From positions 13,826,543-13,890,542 of the forward strand of contig NC_066844.1 of assembly GCF_001640805.2 (NCBI RefSeq): a DNA stretch of 64,000 nucleotides, written 5' to 3'. Origin of the DNA: Lates calcarifer (lineage: Eukaryota > Chordata > Actinopteri > Centropomidae). Positions 1-10,945 of this stretch are shown one piece after another (the first letter of the stretch is position 1; each line of letters opens with the position of its first letter). The notes beneath the pieces are model-generated. The model did not search any database. It had not been told where the DNA came from and saw nothing but the letters and a program-made list of their open reading frames with translations. The position numbers were made by a program, and so were the translations under genes.

Positions 1-2271
1 TTATGATTATTATTATTAACCATTATGTATTTTCTTAGTAGAAACCAAACATTCAAATTCATTGTTTTAATGGGCAATAGCAATATTGAGACTACGTATT
101 GGCGAGAGGATACACATCATGACACAAGGGTTACAATTCAGTTTATTGTGATATTTTGCAATGCTACAAGCCAGGCAATCTATTGCGATTTTTAAAAATT
201 ACATTTTAGGAAAACTGTCGTAGTATAAAATCAGAGTAAAAAAAGTTGACTTATTTATGCAGTCAGTACAGCAGGATCTCTATCTGCATTTATCACAGTC
301 CCAGTAACATCCATCGTCATAGTACTTTGTGCAATCTTAGGAAAACAATTCATACTTGCAGATATCAGTAAAATAAAAAAACAAAAAAAGTGCTGTCAGG
401 GTATGGTGTGAAGAGACTCCACTGTATTCATCTCATTACAGAAGCTTTCATTCTTTACAACACTGAAAGGGTGAATATCTTTGCAAATGAAATAAAGTAT
501 TGACTGAGTTATTTAAGTATGGCGACTTGAGGTTGTTACTAACTTCTGTAAACCTGTTGAGTTGAGAGGGATTCACTTGTATGACTTTTTTGCTGTCCCA
601 TAATTGTACATCAGAATGGTGTCTTGCTAAGTGTGCTCTCAGACTTACTGTGTTCTATACATGGAGTGTTTTCTGCCTGGTTATGGGCCCATGCTATTAA
701 TGATTAGACCATAATGACAGATTCCTAACATGTTTACCTAGAGGGGGTGATGGCACAACAGTGCTTTGTGTGGTATATAAAATGAAAAGCAGGGAACTTC
801 ACAGACGAAAGTGTAGTATTCAAAGTCTGTGTAGGTTTGATGGCTTATCTACGAGTGATGGGAAGTAGAGCAGAGGTGAAATGTCTTCAATCAAGGAAAA
901 ACCTGGCCTGCAAAATAGTCATGTACAACCTGCTCATCTGGTCTGGCTAAAAGGGGAAGTGAGCTGTGTAAAAGAGAGGGAGAGCAATGCAGAGCAGTAC
1001 AAAGCCTTGAAAGGGGTGTGAGGTGTCTGTGATGTCAGAGGAGGGGGGTGGTTAAAGGGGCGTGACCAGCTCAGCTGAAACTCTTGCAACACCTATCTCC
1101 CTTCCTGAGAACAGACAAGAGAGAGTATTGTTCAAAGAAGCTCTAGCCCTGTGGGAAACTCAGTCAAAGGATTCCAATACAAACCCAGGAGAATTCAGTA
1201 AGGATTTGATAAGAACAAAAAAAAAAAACCTTCACGGTAAGCCCTTATATTATGTCCACCTTTTACCTGTCAAGCTGTTCTAAATACTCAGCAGGTTTTT
1301 ATGTTTTGTTTTTCTCATGTACCTCTAAATAGTCTGTCTGGTGTGGTGCTGTACCTGCTTTCCGTGATAGAGGTAAAGGCATTCTGTCACTGTGTGAGCG
1401 TCACTGTCGTAAAAGAAAATATGTAATGTGCAGGAGTTGGTTTGCTGGGTATAAATTATGCCTATTTAGTATGTAAGTAAGTGTCCTCATATGTGACAGA
1501 TTTCTTTCACAAGGCAGAGTTTCTCACTTGGAGTACGAGCTATGTAATATACTCTTGTAGTGTCATCATTTAGGTTGAAATAAGTAAAATGTTTTTTACA
1601 AATTTTCTCCCACATTAATCTCAATCCCAGTGTTGTGCGGTGTCTTATTTTTTTCCAAAATGAGAGCAGGAGTTGTTCTCAGGCAAGTGGCTCCAGATCT
1701 GTTTAGTGCGTGTGGTGTCAGTCGAGCACATGTTTCATTCTGACACGGAGAGGTCTCTGCCTCTGTTTTCCTCCACAGCAGAATGAAATGAGAGGCTGGC
1801 CTGACGCCTGGCACGATTTCCCTCCCTGCAGTTGCAGCAGCATTATAATTGCTCCTGTGTTAGCCTGAACTTACACCTGACTGGCTGGCCCTCTGAGCTC
1901 CATTCACGGCTTCAGCTGTTATGCTGTTTCTGCTAATGTTGCAAGTTGACCATTTAAAAAAAAAAAAAAAAACTGTGCTAAAAGCAGGCTGCTGTGGCAG
2001 TAAGGAAGCCAGCTGTTTTAATTCTTGCCTGCCTGTGGTGTAGTCTTGTGGTGAGATCGATCCTCTGTGTTTGGGAAGCTTCTAGCTTCTGGGCAAATTG
2101 ATACAAATGTGTATTTTACAGCCTTTGTGTATCAAATGACTTTTCTGTTTATGTACTGTAAATCCACATTTCAATCAATAATCCTATGTTAGCTTGCGTA
2201 CTCAGCAGTGTTTAATGTCTCTCTTCCCCTCCCTTCCGCCTTTCTCCCAAACTCTTTCTTTCTCTCTGCAG
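1..2271 (+). other. frmd4b: frmd4b intron (5' part of gene lies outside the window)
   Basis: The window opens inside an intron. The first recognisable coding exon starts at 2272 with a complete codon and already encodes the late FERM domain, so the preceding exons must lie upstream of position 1. I find no FERM-like exon here. A poly(A) run is at 1955-1972. The open frame at 1062-1283 resembles nothing I know and is not called. Confidence 0.7.
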
Positions 2272-5200
2272 TTGTTTCAGTGGAAGCAGTTGGAGAATTT
2301 GTATTTCCGCGAAAAGAAATTTGCAGTGGAAGTGAACGACCCACACAGGTCAGAAAAGGCAAACCTCTTTATTTATCTTAACTGATCTTAATAGGTACTT
2401 TCCCTGTTTTTGAAGTGTTCCCATTTTAGCTACTGCTCTCTTGCCGCTGATGTCCTTATCCTACAACTTACACACTGTGAAGGGCATCTGCAGCCTGTGG
2501 CCCATTTAGGACAGCATGTTAATGGCTGTAACCTGTCTGTTAAATGAGTGCTTTCCTACTGTTCAAGGGCTGTTTTATTATTCTAAGGATGTTATAAGAC
2601 CTCCGCTCCTCTCTCAGCTTTAATGTGGCAGCTCCAGCCTCCAAAGCTGTTATTAAATCCCACTGTCTGTTTCAAAATGAGTTTGACGTAGCAGCTTGTC
2701 TCCTCTTCAGTAAATTACTACACAGACATCCACAAGTTAAATTGGATAAAGATTTTATAGGCATTCTTTTCTAATCTTTGCCTAACATGTTTTTAATCTC
2801 AATGAAAACCTTGTGTATCTACCACCAGCTCTTTAGTTGTTTGTATGTAGCTACTGAACAGAATTTTCTCTTGGATCAGCAGTACTGAGTGTCTGTCTTA
2901 TTATCATATGCAGAAGAACAGTTACCAAGCGAACCTTTGGACAGACTGGCCTGGTTATTCACACATGGTATGCCAGCCACTCTCTGATTAAAACCATCTG
3001 GGTGATGGCCATCAGTCAGCACCAGTTCTACCTGGACAGAAAACAAAGCAAAGTAAGTCTCTGTTTTCTTGTTTTATGTTGTTCACATTTCCTGCCAACT
3101 CAATTACATAAGAGCCTGTCTAATACTCCTTTTACATTGATGCTTGACCTTTTATAGAGAGCTTACTCTGTGTCCAGTGACCCACTTATAGTTCATTGTA
3201 TTCTTCAGTGGTCACTTTGTCAGTTAACTGACAAACTTTGCAAGTTAATTTTGGGTGATATCTTCTGTTATCATTAGATCAACTTGTATGACAACATGAG
3301 AACAGGTCAACAGTATGAGATATAGTGTTGACCTGTTTTCACCAGGCTTTAGAATAAGTAACCGAATCAGAATCAGACTTTATTGCCAAGTAAGTTTGCA
3401 CATACAAGGAATTTGTCTTGGTATATTGGTGCCAAAGGACAATTATAATAAAAAGAAAAGCGCAAAAAGCAAAAACTGATATTTACTGGAACATAAGTAA
3501 AGGACCATAAATAAACATAATTAATTTAAAGTGTAAAGTGTAGACCTGTAGGCAGATTAAAACACACTGAGCCAGTTTGAATATGGACTGAAATTCTGTT
3601 TAAAAAGTTATTGTGCAATGTCAGAGCCTGGTGTAAGAATGACATGTTCATCATGTGATGCACTGCCTGATCCGTGTCTCATGCCTGTGAGTTGTGTAAA
3701 TAGCTTGACAATGGGATATGACATGCCTACAAGTTTAATATAAATGGGTCCCATCCTGGTCAGGTCCTTGGTTTAACAGAAATAGAATTGCTGTTGTCTG
3801 TTGGAAGTAACAGGGATCAGGTAGTTCAAATTGAAAATGCAAAAGAGCTTATAATGGCTCTGAAGGAAAGATTTTATTCTCTGCTGACACAGTATTCAGC
3901 CAGTATTATAACCACAGTACTTGCTATTCCTATACCTATTTTTTGCCTATTCCTATGCCTATTTTTTTGCCTTATCTGGAGCTTAAGAGGAAATATACTC
4001 AACTCAAAGTTGGCTACAGTGTGCCATATAAAATTAAATGTGAAGTGTTTAGCTCTGAAAGGATACATGTATTTTATGGCCGCACCAATAAGAATAAATA
4101 TGAAGATGCACAATGTGTTCACAGCTCAGGTCCTTGTGTGAGTATAAAAACTTGTCTCAATACCCTGAAGATACACTTGTGCTTAATGTGTTTGTGTTTA
4201 TGAGGCATATTTGCTGAGCATCGGGGCTATTATGAAGTATTAGTAGTGTGTGATGTGCATTTTGTGGTAGAGATGGATGAGCGTGTGCGGCTGCAGTCAA
4301 ATGAGGTTATTCAGCTTCTGTCTTCCTCAAAGGCAGATGGTGTGTCAGTGTTCATCCAGGAATAGAGTCCACACTGATTGATGACAGAGCAGTGCGCTTG
4401 GAGTACCAAGCATGCAAATGGAGCTGCCACTATTGCAGTGCGCTATCATTAAAATGAAATACTCACAGTCATTCCCTACACCACTCTTTTTCCTTCCTCT
4501 CTTCCCTGTTTCCTTCTGCTAACTGTCTGTTTCTCTCCCCTGCAGTCAAAGATGACCACAACCAGGAGTTCGGGAGACATTGCCATGGACCTCACAGAGA
4601 TCTGTGCCCCACGGATTAGCAAACTTTCTAGCATTGAGAGCAAAGACCAGCTTATCATGGCCAGCAATGGAAGCCTCATCTCAGCTGGTAAGCAGAGAGT
4701 TAATCAGTTAATGGCTCCTACTCCACATCAGGTTGACAAATGATGATTTATGGCCATAATTTGCAGTTAATCAGTCATGTGCTTATCCCAGGTTCTGCTG
4801 ACTCTGAAGTCAGTGAAGAGCAGAAGAAAGAGAAGATTGCTGAATTAAAAAAGAAAGAGAAGGACCTTCAAGACACACTGACAAAGAAACTGGAGGAACT
4901 GAAAAAGATCTGCATGAGAGAAGCTGTGAGTGTCTTTCTCATTCTGTTGTTTTACAATGATGTATTAAGTGTCCGAGCTCTCAGCTGACTGGTGGTTGTT
5001 CTTACTTGCAGGAGCTTACAGGCAGATTACCTAAAGAGTATCCCCTGGCTACAGGTGAGAGGGCTCCCCAAGTTCGTCGCCGTGTTGGGACGGCCTTCAA
5101 GCTGGATGATCTTTTCCCCTATGATGAGGTTAGTGTAGCTATGGTTTCATTGTGTTTTTGTTGTGATGCATCTCTGCCTCTTATGTAATGTAAGAGTGTT

Positions 5201-5519
5201 TGTTTACCTGGGGATCATTCAGATAATTTGACTTTTGAGAATGAGGATTAAGCGTTTAACATGTTTTGAGACTTCCATTGCATGTTTTGAATGAGACCTT
5301 TGTTGTGAGTTGCAGCTGGTTTCCATCTACAAGTTAATGTGGAAAATGAATATGAATGAGAAAATACACGTGAATAAGAATATATGAGCACACTGAAACT
5401 GAATGTTTTTAGATACGTTCCATATAGTCTCTTTTAACACTGAGATGTTTGAAGTCTGTTTCTTTGTTCAGAGTACTGCTGCTGACAGGACTTGCTGTAT
5501 TTTGGGGAAATTCCCTGTT

Positions 5520-5576
<57 letters not shown>

Positions 5577-8500
5577 CCTACAGGACCCACAGCTGAGGAA
5601 TTTGGAGAGCATGTTTGCCTTGCAGCAGAAGATTGTGGAAGCAGCAATCAAGTTAGCTAGCGAGGATGACCTCTGCAAAACTGTGAAGAAGAAGAGGAGG
5701 AACAACTTTCTGGATGCAAAGAGGAAGCTGGAGGAAATAGAGAGGGAGATCAATGCCTACAGGATCAAGAAAGGAAAGAAACCCACCCAGAGAGCTTCAC
5801 TGATCTTAGCAGGTATTCAACAGACATCAGAAATAACTACAAATTCATTAACACATGGGTAACTGTCACTTTCTGTGAGAGGAAGCATCTCTTAATAACC
5901 ATTTTCCCCCTTCTGTTGCCAGATGACATCAACCCTTCGGACCTCAGTTCTCTATCTGACAGCCTCACTCTAGATGATGGTGAGTGTATAATAATGCTCA
6001 GTGTACATGTGTTTACACCCCCCACCCCACCCCCCATTGTTTCATTACAGATTAGTTTTACTCAAGTTATTGCCTTTATCTCCCAGATGATGAGCTTGGT
6101 TCCCAGAGGCAGCGGTCCAGATCGGTGCAGTATTCCCCAAGACCCCACCACGCAGAAACGCTGGACATCCACTACAACAAAGACAGAAGGGCCTCTGCCA
6201 ATGACCAGCATGCAGACAGCAGGTATACAGCTAGTGCTGAAACCAATGGAGCATATTAATTTTTAAAATTTCCAGTGAATATCTGACTCGAGGCCTTAAG
6301 CACAGAGCTAGTACAGACCTGTAGAGCCGATCCAGAGCTACATTCCTGCCAGTCACCTCCTCCCTCCTTCTCCTGCCTCTCCTAACAATCTCCCTCTTAT
6401 CAGCCCAAGTGCACCAGCTTTAAAAATAGATGGAAGAGAACATGTCGCTGCCTGTGAAGGAGCAGACAACAATTCCAAGTTGAGAGGAAAAGGGAAACAG
6501 GAAAGTGGCTCTGGAAACTTCTTTTAAAAGGCAGCTACTTCACAGCTGTTTACAGAATGCTACGGGTGATGTGTTGGCCACAGCTTCAGAGATCTAAGCT
6601 CATTTTAAACAGCCACGATGCTTGCTGTTGCATGGAAGGAAAGATCAATGGACTATGAAATTACAGTCATTCAGGTGTAAGTGATGACTAAAGTGCAGCA
6701 TTTAAGCACAAGCAAGGTGTTTTTTTTTCCCTTCAGTCTAGAGAGCAAAGAAAATGAGGGTAGAGGTGTTTATCTTGATTTTAAAAAAAAAACAAAAAAA
6801 AACTCTGCCCTCAGGAGGCGAATGCCCTGAAAATACTGTTCTTATCCGTGTTCCAGATTAAATTACGGCCAAGTCCAGGAACCGCTCCACTACAGTCACC
6901 GTGATGCCTTATCAAGCCAGAGCAGCCCGTTTAAACCAGCCTCCAGACAGCCACGTGATGCCCGGAGCATGCCCCCCACCCCCCTCCTCACCCGCAACGC
7001 CTACAGCAGCACCCAGCTCAGGTACAGCCTCAAAGATGGACCGTGTATTTCTCTTTAATATTTCTTTCGTCGACTGTGCTTGCGTATTTTGGTGTAAATG
7101 TGGGTTAAAACATATATTTTCCAATTGCAGATCAGAGGATGCTCCACAACATTTCCGCCAGCGTAGCGGGAGCCTGGAGTCCCAGTCTCAGTTCCTGACA
7201 GAGACTGAACCTCCTGTTCCAACATTCACCTTCTCCCCAGCACGGCGCAGCAATAGTACTGAGGTCCTCGATGACGGCTCCTCCTACACAAGCCAGTCCA
7301 GTGTGGAGTACAGTGGTCCCGGTAACCACACCCACAGGCGCAGAGCTCGCGGCCGCCACAGAAAAGACATGTACGCCAACACAGGCAGCATGCCCAACCT
7401 GGCACAGCCCGACACCCGCTGCTACGCCTACCAGTCTCGGGCGCGACCCACCACAACCGCCTACTACGTTACAGGCTTTCCTAGCTACGCAGACCCAGAG
7501 CCTTACGCCAACGGAGTCTACATGTACGACAACGAGATGGAGGGACACTACAACGTCAATCCCTCCTACCACCTCGCCCCAGCAGCTTATCACAGTAACG
7601 ACATGCACAGCCACTATCGGTAACGACGAGATAGATGGCATGTCGCAAAACCCGTACGCCACGCTGCGGCCACCCAGGAACCGTCAGGTGCCCCGCAGCA
7701 ACGAGCAGGTCAGCAAGAACATCCAAAAGGCTTTGGTGGCTGAGCACTTGAGAGGCTGGTACCAGCGCAACGCTCCACACAAACAGGCCACATACAACTA
7801 CGACTACGACAGAGGCTCCCAGCAGAGCCTGGGCTATCAGACCATGCCTGCACCCTACAGCCACAATAACAGAAACATCTCCTACTCATCAGGTCAGACC
7901 ACTATGCCATGTATAACACAGTCTGTAGTGCATTATGTTGTTGACTCTAGTTTCACATGTAGCTGGGTCATTAATTAACCTGTGCTATTTTTTTCTCCAG
8001 TGTCCTCAGTGTCCTCCACTGGAAACTGGCACAGCCACATGAGTGGTGGTATGTTGGAATATGACATGCCTGTGCATGCGCCACCGTCCTACTCTTACAG
8101 TACAGCCCCCTATAGCCACTCCGCCCACAGCAGGTGAGAAAAAAAACTTGGCCTCCACTCAGCTCTTTATCCAATAAGCCACTCCCTGATCCTCCTTATC
8201 CCCAGAGCTAAGCACTAGTGTTTAATTACCTGGACTGGATGGCTACAGAAAATATAAGCTTCTGTTTGTTTTTGTTATCTCCTATGCATAACACTTAGAT
8301 GGAACTAATGTGTAACTGGTTTTACCTTTTTTATTTAACTTTGTCCATAAGTTATTAAAACCAGATTCCACAACATGTATCTATTAAATGTGACAGCTTG
8401 GCTCAGTAGGATTACAGGATCTGTGCAGCCAGCAGTCACTTCTTCCTCAGAGCTTAAGAATGGTTCTCCTCTCCTCCTTAACTGTCCACTGGCCCCTGCT

Positions 8501-9862
8501 TTCTTATAGATATGGTGCCTCCCAGCTTTTAAAGGGCCCCTGGCACAGCCCTGATGGCCGGAGGCGCTGTGCCTTTTTCCCTGCTAGTTCTTCCTCCTCA
8601 GCTTCCTCCTCCACCTCCTCCTCCTTTCCCTCCTCCTCCTACTCCCCTGGCTGTCGGGTCAGACAGGTGGCCTCCAGCCCTGCACAGCCACAATCTTCCA
8701 GAGGGCACAGGCTCAGTAAGGTGTCCTTTGCTAAAGGTAGCTCATAGTAAGTAAACAGCAATGGCCAGAGCCTGTACGTTTGCTTCTTTGAGTTTGTCCG
8801 CAGTGTGACTCCGTAGTCTGCTTGTTGATGTTTTGAAGTGAACTTTGCATTTTTGAGATGCTTTACTGATTGTCCGTATGATAAGGTAACTGCATGGCTT
8901 CTGTAAAAAAACATGCCTGCCCCAGCTTCCATGTCTGGCAAGCATATTGTCATCCAGTGGTCACATTTATCTGCAGTGTGCCTTTGCTGCTCAGTTTTTT
9001 TGTTTTGTTAATTTCCCTCTGCTGTTTGCCTTCTTCTTGGCCCATGCAGAGGTTCCCTGCCCATGTGCTGCCATTCACCCTTGACTTTTGCCCCCTCTCA
9101 TGTGCAGATGTCCCACAGAGTTTGAGTGGCGGAGCTGTGATAGGATGGCGTGCCCTCCGGGGCCTTTAGAGAGGTGTGGTGCTGTTGCCTATGCTACTGA
9201 CCAGGAATATTAACCCCCTCCCCCCAATAATCAAAGTCACAGCACAGAAGAAAGGGTGAGAGCTGAGAATGTAAAACTATCCCACACGGTTATCATGGTG
9301 ATGGTGATGTGTCTTTTTTTTACTCGTGGCAGGGACTGACAGAAAGCTCCAAATCATCTTATTTGAATCTTTCTGATTTTTGCTGTATATCTAGGGTGTC
9401 TTGTGGTGGTGGGAGAGCACTTGTGTGGCAGAGGGAAAATGTGACCCCTGAACACTGTCGCATTTGAAGGCTATGCGTGTGTATAATGCCTGTGCATCTG
9501 CTGTTTTGTTGGGTGAGAATGTTTGACCCTGGGTTTAAAACTGAGTTTAGCATTAACATGCCTGAAACATATGTTATGTCTTACATTAATGTGTTTTGGT
9601 TGTTTTTTTTTTACATTTCTACTTGGAGTTCAGCTCCTGATCTTGGTAGAGTTGGATTATTGCAGCCCCAGGGTTAATTCATTCTAAACTCATGGTTTAC
9701 CAGCCACTAACTACGTTCAACTCTTGACCTGTCTAATGTGTTTCAATCTTGTGTGTTTATTGCAGATCCTACATAGATGTCAGCAGCCAAATGCACACTA
9801 ACACGGACCCAGAAGACCAGATTTACTGGCACGAAGACTCAAAACCAGGAACAATAGTGTAG
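2272..9862 (+). CDS. frmd4b: FERM domain-containing protein 4B (GRSP1-like), 3' portion, 12 exons
   Basis: This is a scaffold of epithelial junctions and cytohesin (ARF-GEF) signalling. GT-AG exons are 2272-2348, 2914-3052, 4546-4687, 4792-4925, 5012-5128, 5584-5812, 5923-5979, 6087-6222, 6857-7021, 7131-7892, 8001-8133 and 9766-9862 (TAG 9860-9862), about 728 codons; the usual protein is about 1,000 residues, so roughly 300 N-terminal residues are missing. Visible residues 1-72 end the FERM F3 lobe ([17 protein letters not shown], then [14 protein letters not shown]). Residues about 120-290 hold a Lys/Glu-rich coiled coil, [13 protein letters not shown] and [12 protein letters not shown], the CUPID region shared by FRMD4A/B and INAVA that binds cytohesins. 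A Ser/Pro/Tyr-rich tail ends in GTIV, a class I PDZ ligand. All junctions keep phase, but the 7131-7892 exon changes frame near 7622. FRMD4A is the alternative; adjacency to arl6ip5, as in mammals, favours FRMD4B. Confidence 0.87.
3361..3640 (-). repeat. Dispersed teleost retroposon tail in frmd4b intron
   Basis: The intron after the second visible exon contains an AATCAGAATCAGACTTTATT segment followed by a stretch ending in TTGTGCAATGTC. I recognise this as a widespread fish repeat whose complement reads like a LINE 3' end. The boundaries are approximate. Confidence 0.55.
5523..5572 (+). repeat. (TG)25 microsatellite next to a frmd4b splice acceptor
   Basis: Twenty-five perfect TG units end 10 nt before the AG (5582-5583) of the 229-nt exon that starts at 5584. 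The repeat takes the place of most of the polypyrimidine tract. Confidence 0.97.
7598..7626 (+). other. frmd4b: Apparent +1 frameshift inside the largest frmd4b exon
   Basis: Frame 1, carried in from the upstream exons, runs to [10 protein letters not shown] and hits TAA at 7621-7623. The shifted frame starting at or before 7616 continues directly with [19 protein letters not shown], then [20 protein letters not shown], and joins the last two exons in phase to the GTIV terminus. One surplus base, or two missing, in 7598-7622 explains this; the C of TATCGGTAAC is a plausible surplus base. No GT-AG intron could fit. An assembly error or a true allele cannot be told apart here. Confidence 0.8.
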
Positions 9863-10945
9863 TTGCCTGTTATCTGTTATCGTGCTGTATGAATTTTTTC
9901 ACCATGACAAGTTGTCATTGTGCCTTAGACTGCACTTACCTGTTTTTCTGTAAAGGGGATCCAAAGAATGAAGGAACATAAAGTGGAATTCAGCTTGCAA
10001 AAGAAATGAAGTCTTCTTATCTTCTTTTGTCATGAAATTGCCAAACTGACCCAGATCCTTGTATTTAAATCATAACAAACCCCCACGGAAACGTCTACGT
10101 GCGTGGATTGCGAGTGTTTGTGGTGATGGCACTTGTGCACTGAAACTATACCAGGACCTGCTGTGGACTGTGTGGTATAGCCGAAGAGGAATGTGGACTA
10201 AACTACTCCAGTGTTTCTCTGTAGAGATGCCTACTTCACAAACCCAGGAATAGGTGTGTCTCCTTGAGATGATACTGAGCCGTAATGATCAAGAAAAATG
10301 ACTCATGCCGATTCTACTACTTACCCACACGTATGAACACTGTAACCATGAAGGATCAGACAAGGATTGATTAAGATATTATCAAAATGAAGGATTGAAC
10401 TCATTATGAATGAGTCAAAAAGATGGCTACTTCCTGGAATATTCTACAGCTCACCAGATCCAGTTTTATCAAACAGCATTGCTTCAAAGTACCACTGTGC
10501 TTCCTGTACTCTTGTTTGTCATTTACAGAGTATTCAGTCCATCTCACTGTCAGTACATAATAATTGAGCCAAATCCTTCTGTCACACCATTTGAGTATTA
10601 CCCTGAGTCACCAACTTTGATATTACTGCCACATCTGATCAGTCACTGCAGGAAGACAGAAAATGGAGTTTAGTTTTGTTGTGTTTTTTTTTTTTCCTTT
10701 CTTTTTTTGAACATGGTTATTTCATCCATGCTGGAAATCATGGACTGGTGCTCCCAATTTCTCTCAGAGAATGAAGCTGTATGTAAATGTTGGTATTGTA
10801 AATACACTGGTTCTGTCTTTTTTTTTTTAGAGCATTTTTATGTATTTGAAAAGCATGTAATATATAGTAAACAACTGTTGTTAAGCTGGTTCTTAGTCAT
10901 TTGTATAATTGCATTTGTTTGAATAAAAAAATCAGCATTTGAATC
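9863..10945 (+). other. frmd4b: frmd4b 3'UTR
   Basis: About 1.1 kb of non-coding sequence follows the TAG stop. It holds no long conserved frame and ends at the first good polyadenylation signal, AATAAA at 10922-10927, preceded by a T-rich stretch. The cleavage site is inferred about 15-20 nt downstream. Confidence 0.7.
10922..10927 (+). terminator. frmd4b: Polyadenylation signal of frmd4b
   Basis: Canonical AATAAA, the first in this orientation after the stop codon at a sensible 3'UTR length. Confidence 0.7.

Noticed and set aside
1062..1283. 73-codon open frame followed by a GT donor-like site in the first intron
   Set aside because: It does not encode FERM-like sequence, and its phase and content do not fit the exon expected before 2272.
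3788..4141. 117-codon open frame with a hydrophobic stretch in a frmd4b intron
   Set aside because: The hydrophobic run comes from a near-tandem CCTATTCCTATRCC repeat; no splice sites link it to frmd4b.
5403..5862. Open frames running through the TG repeat
   Set aside because: Val-Cys and His-Thr runs are translations of the microsatellite; the real exon starts after the acceptor at 5583.
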